A DNA stretch of 64,000 bases, taken from contig OX328109.1 of the NCBI GenBank assembly GCA_946811185.2, forward strand, positions 4,278,001-4,342,000, given 5' to 3'. Under the pieces are notes generated by a model. The model saw only the letters and a list, made by a program, of their open reading frames with translations. It did no database searches and was not told where the DNA came from. Below, piece by piece: positions 55,596 to 64,000 of the stretch (the stretch's first letter is position 1; each line of letters opens with the position of its first letter). The stretch comes from Hippopus hippopus. Its lineage: Eukaryota > Mollusca > Bivalvia > Cardiida > Cardiidae. Both the position numbers and the translations under genes were made by a program.

Positions 55596-56032
55596 ATACA
55601 TCTACCTGTGTCTCTTCATACCCTGCAACCTGCAATATGACAATTTACTTCTAATTAAGTAACATTAACGCAAGGAAATGCGCTCGCTGCATGAAGATGA
55701 GTGCAAGTTTTGATAAAGAGCCTCTAATGCTTGTGATTCTATTTTTAGCAACGAGGCGTTTAGTTTTGTTTCGGGCTTTGAGAATAATGACAAAAACATA
55801 TATTGCTTAGATCTTTGCCAAACACCTGTCATTCTGCGTGCGTTTTTATTTTCCCTCTGCTTCACTTCCCATCAAAATGAACTTGTCCAAAACCGTATAA
55901 AAGATCTGTATTATCATTCGATGGGTGGACATCTAGATCTACTCACGTTCTATTAACTAAATTAAACTGCTGTCAATAGGCTCTAAAGGTGTTTTATTCC
56001 TTTTTTGCCTGCACTATAATCACTTTTACTCT

Positions 56033-56244
56033 AAGCCTGCTAAACCAGTTGAATGAAACTTTTCAATCCTATAGTAATAGCCTTAAGACTGTTATTTCAA
56101 AATCATTTATTTGTCGGGAGGGGGGGAGGATATATCCTTATCGGACAGTGCAGATCAAAGATCAGACTGCACGTTCCGTGCAGTCTGATCTTGATCTACA
56201 CTGTCCGCAAAAAGGTCCTTGAGTCACGCTTAGCAGCCCAAGGG
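56033..56244. mobile_element. Family A MITE, full length
   Basis: TAAGCCTGCTAAACCAGTTG to CGCTTAGCAGCCCAAGG. Hairpin 56142-56207, loop GTTCC. Confidence 0.86.
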
Positions 56245-56397
56245 GATGAAGATCATTTCTAATGCATATAGGAATAAAGTGAGCGAACATTAATCTCATA
56301 GAGAGAGAATAATGTTCTCACAGCCAGAAGAGCTTGTGTTCATTAAACAGTAGATGAAATGAGACTAATCTGATTTACAATGAAATTTGTATCAAAA

Positions 56398-56735
56398 TGT
56401 TTGTTTTCTGTTCCCGAGCCCCGGTTGCGCAATCGGTAGAGTACAGGATTTGAGAACAAGGGGTCGTTGGATGGAGTCCCAGGCTCGGCCAATTTCTTGT
56501 ATCAAAATGTTTGTTTTTGTTCCCAAGCCCCGGTTGGGCAATCAGTAGCAAACAGGATTTGAGAACAAGGGGTGGCTGGTTCGAATCGCAGGTTCGGCCA
56601 CTTTCTTGTATCAAATTGTTTGTTTTCTGTTCCCGAGCCCCGGTTGGGCAATCGGTAGCGTACAGCATCTGAGAACACGGTGTAAGCCCAGGCTCGGGTT
56701 TTTTCTAATATCATAGTGTTTGTTTTCTGTTACCA
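56398..56735 (+). repeat. Tandem triplication of the S1 SINE head
   Basis: Three units of about 110 bp start at 56398, 56508 and 56618. Each holds CCCCGGTTG.GCAATCGGTA, GAGAACA.GG and AGGCTCGG, that is the tRNA-like head with the next TTTGTTTTCTGTTCCC junction. The B-box is intact only in the middle unit (GGTTCGAATCGC). Confidence 0.82.
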
Positions 56736-56922
56736 ACAATTCTTAAGAAAAGTTTTAATCATTATATCTGAGATTTTATAAATATGAAAGAATAAGTAAC
56801 GCAACTTTTGATTGGCTAAAGATTGGCTAAACCTAATGGTTTAGCCAATCCGAAATTGTGTTACTTTCAAATTTAGAAAATTTCCGGAATATAGGAGTAA
56901 AAATGTTCTTAAAAATGGTTGG
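56733..56922. mobile_element. Family K palindromic element
   Basis: CCAACAATTCTTAAGAAAAG to CTTAAAAATGGTTGG. The centre has a 12-bp duplication GATTGGCTAAA. Confidence 0.78.
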
Positions 56923-56932
56923 TGGATACGAA

Positions 56933-57172
56933 TCCTGGTAGCGCAGTCGGTAGCGTACAGGATTTGAGAACAGCTGGTCTCTGTTTCGTAATCCCAGCTA
57001 GGCTACTTTCTTTCCGAGGATTGATGGTAGTCGTCGCGGCAGGATTAATTCCTCTCTCACCGTTGATCAAAGTTTCGAGGATGGCTATGTGGGAAAGCAG
57101 CCAGTGGCTTGGGAGGAATAATGTGCGAAGTACTGGTAACAGAAACTCCAGGAAAGCATGGATAGGTGCATT
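56933..57172 (+). mobile_element. S1 SINE, tail lost
   Basis: GTAGCGCAGTCGGTAGCGTA, GGCTACTTTCTTTCCGAGG, AACTCCAGGAAAGCATGG. It abuts the family K element. Confidence 0.83.
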
Positions 57173-57873
57173 TTATTTTTAAACAGTTTCTTTTACCAAT
57201 TTCTTTTAAGTTTAGAAGCATTAATTGCCAATTTCCTTTTGAAAAACTATAAACTAAACACTGATAGCGCAGACATCGGTCCTGTAAATTCGACCATTAG
57301 GAAAGTACTTAATTAATGCTAATTTAATTCATTAACGACCGGAAGTTGTCGTCCATTTTGGATTTTATATCGGCCAAGTCATATTGGCCTCGTTTAGTTC
57401 GATATTGGTCCATTTTTTCTCGGATTGGCCGAGTTCGCTGATATTATCCGAGTTTGTCATTTTTGTATTGAGTTAACCATTTTCGTTATATAAATGCAAA
57501 TTACACTGTTTGTTTGATAATGATAAAAAATAGAAACTGTCTTTAGAAATGCCATTTCTCAATTTCAGGATGACACGGAAGATGGTCACATCTTTTTTCA
57601 CTTGACTCTAATCTTTGAATTGCCGGCGTAAATCTATTAAACAATATTTCTTTGATAATTCTTGATAATTGATGACATTGGTACATGCTATAGCCATTAT
57701 CTTGACCTGGGAACCATCAGTCTCAACATCAAACAGGTTCCTTCTAAATATCTGCACCAAATTTGAAAGTCCTACTGTTTGTCTGGACAAGGTATGGTAG
57801 GCTGACGGACTGACCGAATGACAGTAAGGCATTAAGTTTAACCTCCTCTCCTGCAAAGGGACATAACATACAT
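57173..57873. other. Stretch with nothing recognised
   Basis: AT-rich. A TCGGCC/GGCCGA-containing patch near 57370-57440 has no partner elsewhere. A 99-codon minus-strand frame has no recognised domain. Confidence 0.5.
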
Positions 57874-58150
57874 GTATGAGCCATGCACTGTGAGAAGGGT
57901 GAATCAATGCATCTGCAAAAAGTATCGACCCAGGTCAGCCTGCGCGGACTGCGCAGGCTGACCTGGGTCAACACTTTTTGCTTTTTGTCAATTTTCTGCA
58001 TGTCAAGGGACCGTTCTACCTCATGATTCAGTCGATTGTTAGAATAAACGGGTTTTATGGTTTCATAATTATGTGATGACTTGCTTGGTATAATGGATCA
58101 TGGAGGTGCCTCAAACCCCCTCAAACTGTTTTGCTAGAGAACACCTCATA
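57874..58150 (+). mobile_element. Family B MITE, near full length
   Basis: TGAGCCATGCACTGTGAGAA. Perfect hairpin 57925-57968. The right end is diverged. Confidence 0.83.
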
Positions 58151-58574
58151 ATGTACATGTAACAGAACTAAATAACGAAAGTGGACAAACGTATAATTTG
58201 AAATACGGCACAAATGTTCCTATGATTGTATAATATAAATGTTCAGCAGTGATTGCCTAGAGTGGTTCCTAAATGCCACATAGAAGAAATAGTTCCCGAA
58301 CGTTCCGAAGCATTCCAAATGTCTCAGAACACGTGGTATCGATAACTGCGCGCCTGGAACCAATTCAGAATGGCGATAACAATTACACGTAGTAATTAGT
58401 GATGTTCGTCGTCGAATAATATTGTTGCGCATAGACGCTAATATAGACTAATATGTTTGTTTATTGTGATAGTGGTATAATAAACGGAGCTTCCAAAGTA
58501 ATCATTTGTTTATTTTGCGATCGGTGATCCAATGAAACTGTTCATTTAATTACGGCTGGAATATTTACACTAGT

Positions 58575-58830
58575 CTGGTGGCATAGGTTAATCCTAGTTC
58601 GTTTTTTTCATAAGACTAGGCTCATTCACCGTACACCCGGGAGACCAAGGTTTGATTCTTATGAAGAAGCAACTTACAGCCGGAGCCTCAAACTAGGGCA
58701 CATGTTCCACTTACCTATATCTTTCCTTTAACCGTCAGGTTGGGGTTCTGCAGTATCTTACCCAAGGACACTCCCACGCGACCTGTGACACCAGTGAGGA
58801 TTAAACCAGGACTCATCATAGCAAATTTAA
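58575..58830. repeat. Possible SINE-like sequence
   Basis: CACCGTACACCCGGGAGACC, AAGGTTTGATTCTTATG (B-box-like), CTTACCCAAGGACACTCCC. No second copy in the window. Confidence 0.35.
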
Positions 58831-59027
58831 TACCTCAATTACCGAAGTACCTCTCCAGCAAAAAATTACACAGTGGTTCACCCAAGAAGGAAAAGAATAC
58901 AGAAAATTACTACATGTACCTCGAACTCCGGTTAGGTCGAACATTAAAGAGTAAAAACTCATTAATCCGAATTTCTATTAATCTATAATCTCAACGTAAA
59001 AGGTACCTCATTACTGAGTAATACATA

Positions 59028-59230
59028 CAAACCCTTCACCTAACAAAGCCCTTGTTTCAACGACCCTGAGGAATAAGGCAACTGAAAACATTGTAGAAAA
59101 CGAAGAAACATTTCTGGTAACCAATATTTCCTTTTTTCTTTTAATCCCCCCCCCCCACACACACACACACTTGTCTAAGAGAAATCCAACCAACTGTACA
59201 ACATTTTGTTGTCTACAAATGCTTTCATTT
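59028..59230. repeat. Family D element with a (CA)n insertion
   Basis: CTGGTAACCAATATTTCC, then C10 and (CA)n at 59145-59170, then TTTGTTGTCTACAAATGC. Confidence 0.75.
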
Positions 59231-59285
59231 ATTCACTATAAAAACTGTTACATTTGCAACAAGAAATTCCTTCATCTCTCAACCA

Positions 59286-60350
59286 TACCCTTTACCTAAC
59301 GACAAAATTTTAGACTCGTCGATATTGAAAGCATTCGCAGACAACATAATTATTTCTAAATGTTGCTCCAGTCAAGAGACTCGTATTTCAAAAAAGATAG
59401 AGAACTTAATGGGAAAAGGAGAACATGCTGGTACCAGCATTTTCTCCTTTTCCCACAAGGTTTCCAGCATTTTCTCCTTTTCCCACAAAGTTTTTCAAAT
59501 GCGTTCTTCCTCAGTGTCGTTCAAACACGGGAACGATTGATAGACATTAATCTCTAACCCGAAAGCATAATAACTACCTTAAATCGCCCACTTATTTTAA
59601 ACTCGAAATAAAAAGAAAATTCTCGACCGTTTGTTTCTTTTTTTTAAACAAGCATTTTTTTTCCTTTTTCCACAAAGTTTTCAAATACCTTCTCCCTCAG
59701 GGTCGTTCGATTAAGGGGACGTTTAATGTAAGATTAGTTTCTTATCGAAAAACATAATCATCATCTTCAATCGCCCACCCATTTGAAACTGGAAGAAAAC
59801 AAAAATTCTCGACAGTTTCTTTCGTTTTTAACAGCATTTTCTCCTTTTCCCAGACAGGTTTCAAATACCTTCTTCTTTCACTTGGTCGTTCAGACGCGGG
59901 AACGTTTGTTGAAGGATTAATCCCATGTCCAAAAGCATAATCATTATCTTCAAACGCCCAGCAATTTGGAACTAGAAGACAAAAGAAAATTCTCGACCTT
60001 TCGTTTCATTTTTTACCGGCATTTTCTCCTTTTCCCGCTAAGTTTTCAGTTGCCTTCTTCCTCAGGGTCGTTTAAAGAAGGGGACGTTTGGTGACGAATT
60101 AATCTCTAACTCGAAAGCATTTTCTTCCATCGACCACTTATTTGAAACTCGAAGAAAGAAGAAAATTTACTAGCTATCTCTTTTTCCCAAAAGTTTTCAA
60201 ATGCCTTATTCCACAAGTTCGTTCAAACACGGGGACTTTTGATAAAGAATTAATCTCTAACCCAAAAGCATAATCATTACGTTCAATAGTCCACTTATTT
60301 GAAACTCGAAATAAAAAGAAAGTTCTAGACCGTTTGTTTCGTTTTTATGG
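59286..60350. repeat. Satellite-like array of about 180-bp units derived from family D
   Basis: A D element (59286-59540) is followed by units that restart with GCATTTTCTCCTTTTCCC near 59652, 59833, 60018 and 60180, each continuing CCTTCTTCCTCAGGGTCG, then a new part (AGCATAATCATTATCTTCAA, GAAAATTCTCGACCGTTTG). The new part is not found in other D copies. Confidence 0.85.
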
Positions 60351-60479
60351 TTACTTTTGACCCAATTATTTGTTGTGTTAATCAAAACATTATGTGAAAT
60401 AATTAGCGGATCGTTAGCGTTAAAGGGGGGTATTCACATTTTTTGCCAATAACAAAACCTTTTCCAGTTCCTCTCACGC

Positions 60480-60605
60480 CGTTTATCTTTTTCGGCGTAT
60501 GTGCTGGCTTTTGACCTATTTTTTGGTATTCGATAGAAAGTTGTGATTGGTCAAGAATGCAGACATGTTTATTGTAAGGGCTCCTGCCTATTTGATGGCA
60601 AATAT
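60480..60605. repeat. Dispersed repeat J, copy 5 (inverted)
   Basis: TTTTTCGGCGTATGTGCTGG, TTTGACCTATTTT, TGTGATTGGTCAAG, GGGCTCCTGCCTATTTG. Confidence 0.7.
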
Positions 60606-60818
60606 TAGCCATCTTTCTTTTTTTTTTGTTAAAGATATTTCTTGTTTAAAGATATTTCTTGTCTCTGATGAGAGAGGGCAGTCGGCCCTATGGATTTGAA
60701 TTCTAGAGATGAACCCTACATTTTATACAATTCTGTGAAAGCACTTGACTTTAGTCCAGAGAAATAAGTCGCTTTTGTAATGTAGAATTATTACACAAAA
60801 ATGAATAAGGAAATAGTT

Positions 60819-61081
60819 GAGCCATGCTCTGACAAAAGGGGGCTTAATGCATCTCCGTGATCCATGGTACCAAGCAAGCCATCACATACTTAGGGATCCA
60901 TGATATCCAGTTTTTTAAATAACCAACTTAATCATGAAATAAAGTGGTCCTTGGGCATACAGAAAATTTACAAATAGCGAAAAGTGTCGGCCCAGGTCAG
61001 CCTGCGCGGACTGCGCAGGCTGACCTGGGTCGATACTTTTCGCAGATGCATTAAGCCCCCTTTTCACAGAGCATGGCTCAA
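60819..61081 (-). mobile_element. Family B MITE, best-preserved copy
   Basis: TTGAGCCATGCTCTGACAAA at the left and ACAGAGCATGGCTCAA at the right. Hairpin 60990-61033 with perfect arms. Confidence 0.9.
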
Positions 61082-61214
61082 TTTCTTTTTTTCTTTTTTA
61101 CATAACAATATCCAACTACCCCCCACTAAGTTATGTTGTTCTTTTTTTTCTCATGCGCATAGTTGGAGAGAGGAGATTCTCCTAACAATGTTTTTTTTTT
61201 ACTTTTGTGAGTTA

Positions 61215-61350
61215 AAAACCTTTTACCATGCAATCGGGTGTTTTAAAGACTCTGAAGAAAAAGGCTTTTGAAAATATTTTCGGACAAGGAGAAAATGCCG
61301 ATAACCAGCATTTTCTCCTTTTCCTACAATGTTTTCTTACCTTCTAGGGA
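61215..61350. mobile_element. Family D element, right part lost
   Basis: CCATGCAATCGGGTGTTTTA, palindrome GAAAATGCCGATAACCAGC. Confidence 0.8.
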
Positions 61351-61517
61351 TGCCGTAGAGTAAATTCTTGTAAGCCAAGACCGCTAGATCTGCCAGTAAC
61401 ATACAGACAGGCTGAACGCTTTCAACGCCAAACATAATAAACTCGACCTCTTTCGACCGCCTAAAATTGAATCCACTGAAACTCAGTAAGACTTTTTGTT
61501 ATAGATCTATAAGCTTG

Positions 61518-61634
61518 AATTAACAAGCGGACGATATAGATCCAAGACCAGACTGTACGGTCTGTGCAGTCTGATCTTAATTTATGCCGTTCGCAAAAGT
61601 TCCTGTTTTCGTATTTGGTACTGAAAGAGTTAAA
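61518..61634. mobile_element. Family A hairpin, GCGGACGATATAG subtype
   Basis: Hairpin 61530-61592, right end GGTACTGAAAGAGTTAA. Confidence 0.8.
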
Positions 61635-61639
61635 ACTCA

Positions 61640-61912
61640 GTTGATATCTGGTTCGAATCCCCTGCTCGGCCAATTTTTTCCGAGGATTGACAATTGATAC
61701 TTATGGCGACAGGACTAATCCTCTCTCACCACTGGAGGTACGAGCTCGTAGTTTAATTGATGTCTACAGTTGAAAAGCGGTCAGCGGCTTGGAAAAAAAG
61801 TTGTGTGAAGAACTGATAAAAGAAACGCTAGGCCAAAGCATGGATAGGTGCACTGGGCAGCCGCGACATAGCTATACTAATGTTGAAAACGACGTGAAAC
61901 CCCCAACAAACA
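61640..61912 (+). mobile_element. S1 SINE, head truncated, tail intact
   Basis: CTGGTTCGAATCCCCTGC to GTTGAAAACGACGTGAAACC and CCAACAAAC. A 20-bp block near 61740 is not in other copies. Confidence 0.82.
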
Positions 61913-62009
61913 AAGCTCTTGTAACACGGTTTCTTTCCCATATCAAGCCTATAGCTTGAGGCAAATTTTATTTGTCGTCCTCAAGTTCTCAATCTCTAAA
62001 ACGTCCTGA

Positions 62010-62218
62010 CGTGTCTTCAATTCAGACAAATCAATTTTAAAAAAAAGGTTAAATGTTACTTAAATGACGAGATTAGTCTTTGAAAGGAGAGAAAACATTG
62101 TGGGAAAAGGAGAAAAATGCTGGTAACCAGCATTTTCTCCTTTTCCCACAATGTTTTCAAAAGCCCTATTTCCCCCCTCAGGGTCGTTAAAACATGGGAT
62201 TGTTTGGTGATTACTTAA
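62010..62218. mobile_element. Family D element, perfect palindrome
   Basis: Palindrome 62095-62155, ending GGGATTGTTTGGTGA. Confidence 0.86.
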
Positions 62219-62327
62219 TAAGAGAAAAAAAAAACAAGACAAATCACTTGAAAATGTTGAAACATAACAGAAACAGAGCAATAAAACCGAAATAAATTGG
62301 TTGAAACACTCTACAGTGTTTTCATAT

Positions 62328-62546
62328 CAACCCTTTCGCTGCTAAGCGCAACTCACCGACCTTTTGCGGACAGTGTAGATCAAGATCAGACTGCACAAAA
62401 CGTGCAGTCTGATCTTGGTTCTACACTGTCCGATAAGGTGATATCTTTCCCCCCCCCCCAAAAAAAGCCTTAAGAATAGGAAAATTTGGGAGTTTCACTA
62501 TCGGCTTGAAAGTTTCATTTCACTTATTTAGCAGTATAAAAGTTAA
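62328..62546. mobile_element. Family A MITE, full length, opposite orientation
   Basis: AACCCTTTCGCTGCTAAGCG at the left, ATTTAGCAGTATAAAAGTTAA-type end at the right. Hairpin 62365-62432. Confidence 0.87.
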
Positions 62547-62627
62547 GAGTTAGAAACTGAAAGTTTCTCTGATCATATATACAATTTAGACAACGTGCAC
62601 TTTACCCGCAATGTGCGACTTATGGCG

Positions 62628-62702
62628 CTTTTGCGTGTAGTATAGATCAAGATCGGACTGCACAGAACGTGCGGTCAGGTCTTGGATTTACATTGTGTGA
62701 AA
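62628..62702. repeat. Family A hairpin, decayed
   Basis: AAGATCGGACTGCACAGAAC / GTGCGGTCAGGTCTTGG. Confidence 0.68.
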
Positions 62703-62881
62703 TAAAGAGAGTTTTCTGGCAAAAGAACTTTGAAATCGCTACATTTTGGTCTTTAACTATCAGCTGATTTATCTTATTTTATATATCTTGGGTATACACA
62801 TGGAAATTGAAGGAAAAAAAAACTGATATTTCCAAACAACATTCGAGTGTTGTTTCTTAAAGCAAGAAAATCTAAATAAAA

Positions 62882-62958
62882 ATCAGACATTGTAGATCAA
62901 AGATCAGTTTTCATATTCTGTTTAGTCTGATCTTGGTCTATATTGTCCGCAAAACAAC
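62882..62958. repeat. Family A hairpin, decayed
   Basis: CATTGTAGATCAAAGATCAG / TTAGTCTGATCTTGG. The core loop is mutated. Confidence 0.65.
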
Positions 62959-63048
62959 TTTAGCTTTGTAATGCGTTTTTAGGGACAACGGTTTCTTAAA
63001 CGAGTCACTTATTGTAAATTTGTAAATACATAAAAAAAATCAAAGCAC

Positions 63049-63269
63049 CTAAGGACAGGTTACCCTAATGGGATTCTTGTAACATCGCCTTTCATCGCCG
63101 AAAAAACGTACGGATTCGGCTAGGACCCGGGTAATCCGTAATCGATCGGCCGATACACGCTGGTTCCCCGGGTTGAGTACGGATTACCCGAGTCTTAGCC
63201 GAATCCGTACGAGTTTGGCGATGAAAGGCGATGTTACACGAATCCAATTAGGGCGCCCTATCCTTAAGT
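63049..63269. mobile_element. Family L, 220-bp GC-rich palindromic element
   Basis: CCTAAGGACAGGTTACCCTA at the left and GGGCGCCCTATCCTTAAG at the right. Inner arms CATCGCCTTTCATCGCC and GGCGATGAAAGGCGATG are exact, and GGATTCGGCTA / TAGCCGAATCC pair further in. It is much more GC-rich than its surroundings. Single copy here. Confidence 0.82.
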
Positions 63270-63674
63270 GCAGCGAAACCGCTTGTACTTGGGCCATTCG
63301 AAACATACGTAGACACTTTGATATTTACAATTACATGTAGGCTCAATGGGAATTTATAAAAATTGTTATAGATAAGGTACAACTTAATTCCAGTCCATTA
63401 ATTAACATGGTTATGATATCCTTACATTTTACTCAAAACTATGGCTGTTATAGCAAGGGAAGTTTAGACACACGTCGCAACCCACAGAATTTTGGCATCC
63501 GATTTTCACATTGCATGACTGAGCTCATATCTACACATGTACAGTGGCAAACGTTGTAAAACTGCACATACATTTAGCATGATCTCGTACATCAGTCTTG
63601 ATCGTTTTCGGCGACTTTTATGACATGCTGGTAGAGAACATACTAATTTATCGATCATTAGACAAACCAGGTGG

Positions 63675-63676
<2 letters not shown>

Positions 63677-63719
<43 letters not shown>
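63677..63719. repeat. (TC)n microsatellite
   Basis: Perfect TC run of about 40 bp. Confidence 0.95.
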
Positions 63720-63723
<4 letters not shown>

Positions 63724-63863
63724 TATCATTCTATTGATCAAGTAATTTCGTTTTGTTCGAGTAATAGGTTCGAGATCTGCGGTACTAGCCCGAGGCCGAT
63801 AGCCAAGGCAAACAGACGGAGAGGAACAGCAAAAACAACTACAATACCATCTGCATGGAAAGT

Positions 63864-64000
63864 CTTAACTCATGAGCTGCAAAGCGCGACTAAATGACCT
63901 TTTGCGGACAGTGTACATTGTACAAGGTCAGACTGCACAGAATGTGCAGTCTGATATTGGATCAACCCGTGAATGTCCAGTAAGGAGATATTTTTCTCCA
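63864..64000. mobile_element. Family A MITE, runs to the window end
   Basis: TTAACTCATGAGCTGCAAAG. Hairpin 63904-63976. The left outer stem has a 4-bp insertion (TACATTGTACAAG). Confidence 0.8.

Overview
The window looks like animal nuclear DNA, most likely from a mollusc and probably a bivalve. It has one large spliced gene, a very long intron, tRNA-derived SINEs with an ACGGCGTTAAAC-type tail, and very many small palindromic elements. There are no operons or bacterial signals. The host assignment is inference from repeat style and channel type; no species can be named from the sequence alone.

The one clear gene is on the minus strand: a two-pore-domain (K2P, TWK-like) potassium channel. 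Coding exon 1 (52358-48803) encodes an exceptionally long, charged N-terminal cytoplasmic region of about 1,065 residues, then M1, the extracellular cap and the start of pore 1. A phase-1 intron of about 43.2 kb (48802-5600) splits the first glycine codon of the TIGYG selectivity filter. The last coding exon (5599-4992) gives the rest of pore 1, M2, M3, pore 2 (TIGFG), M4 and a short tail ending in TAV. The joined protein is about 1,387 residues. A splice acceptor near 52485 suggests a separate upstream 5' UTR exon that is not identified here. A second possible coding exon lies at 543-860 on the minus strand and its product is not recognised.

Almost everything else is repeat. I use letters for families defined only from this window. 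A: hairpin AAGATCAGACTGCAC/GTGCAGTCTGATCTT, about 215 bp when full, with TTAACCC..GGGTTAA ends. B: about 265 bp with TGAGCCATGCTCTG ends and a CCTGCGC/GCGCAGG hairpin. C: about 260 bp with GGCTTGCAACACGCG ends and two hairpins sharing the core of B. D: about 230 bp with centre GAAAATGCTGGTAACCAGC. E to T: rarer repeats, mostly palindromic. S1, S2, S3: SINE-like elements with tRNA-like promoter boxes. Orientation is given as '.' where the element is palindromic.

Layout: 1-4991 is repeat-filled flank with the orphan exon. 4992-5599 is the last K2P exon. 5600-48802 is the giant intron, packed with A, B, C and D copies, SINEs, minisatellites and (TC)n tracts; its AT-rich stretches (about 36-38 kb, 40.2-42 kb, 46.4-48.4 kb) have fewer elements. 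48803-52358 is the repeat-free large exon. 52485-64000 is repeat-rich upstream DNA that may hold the promoter and 5' exon(s). I saw no transposase or reverse transcriptase reading frame, so all mobile elements here appear non-autonomous.
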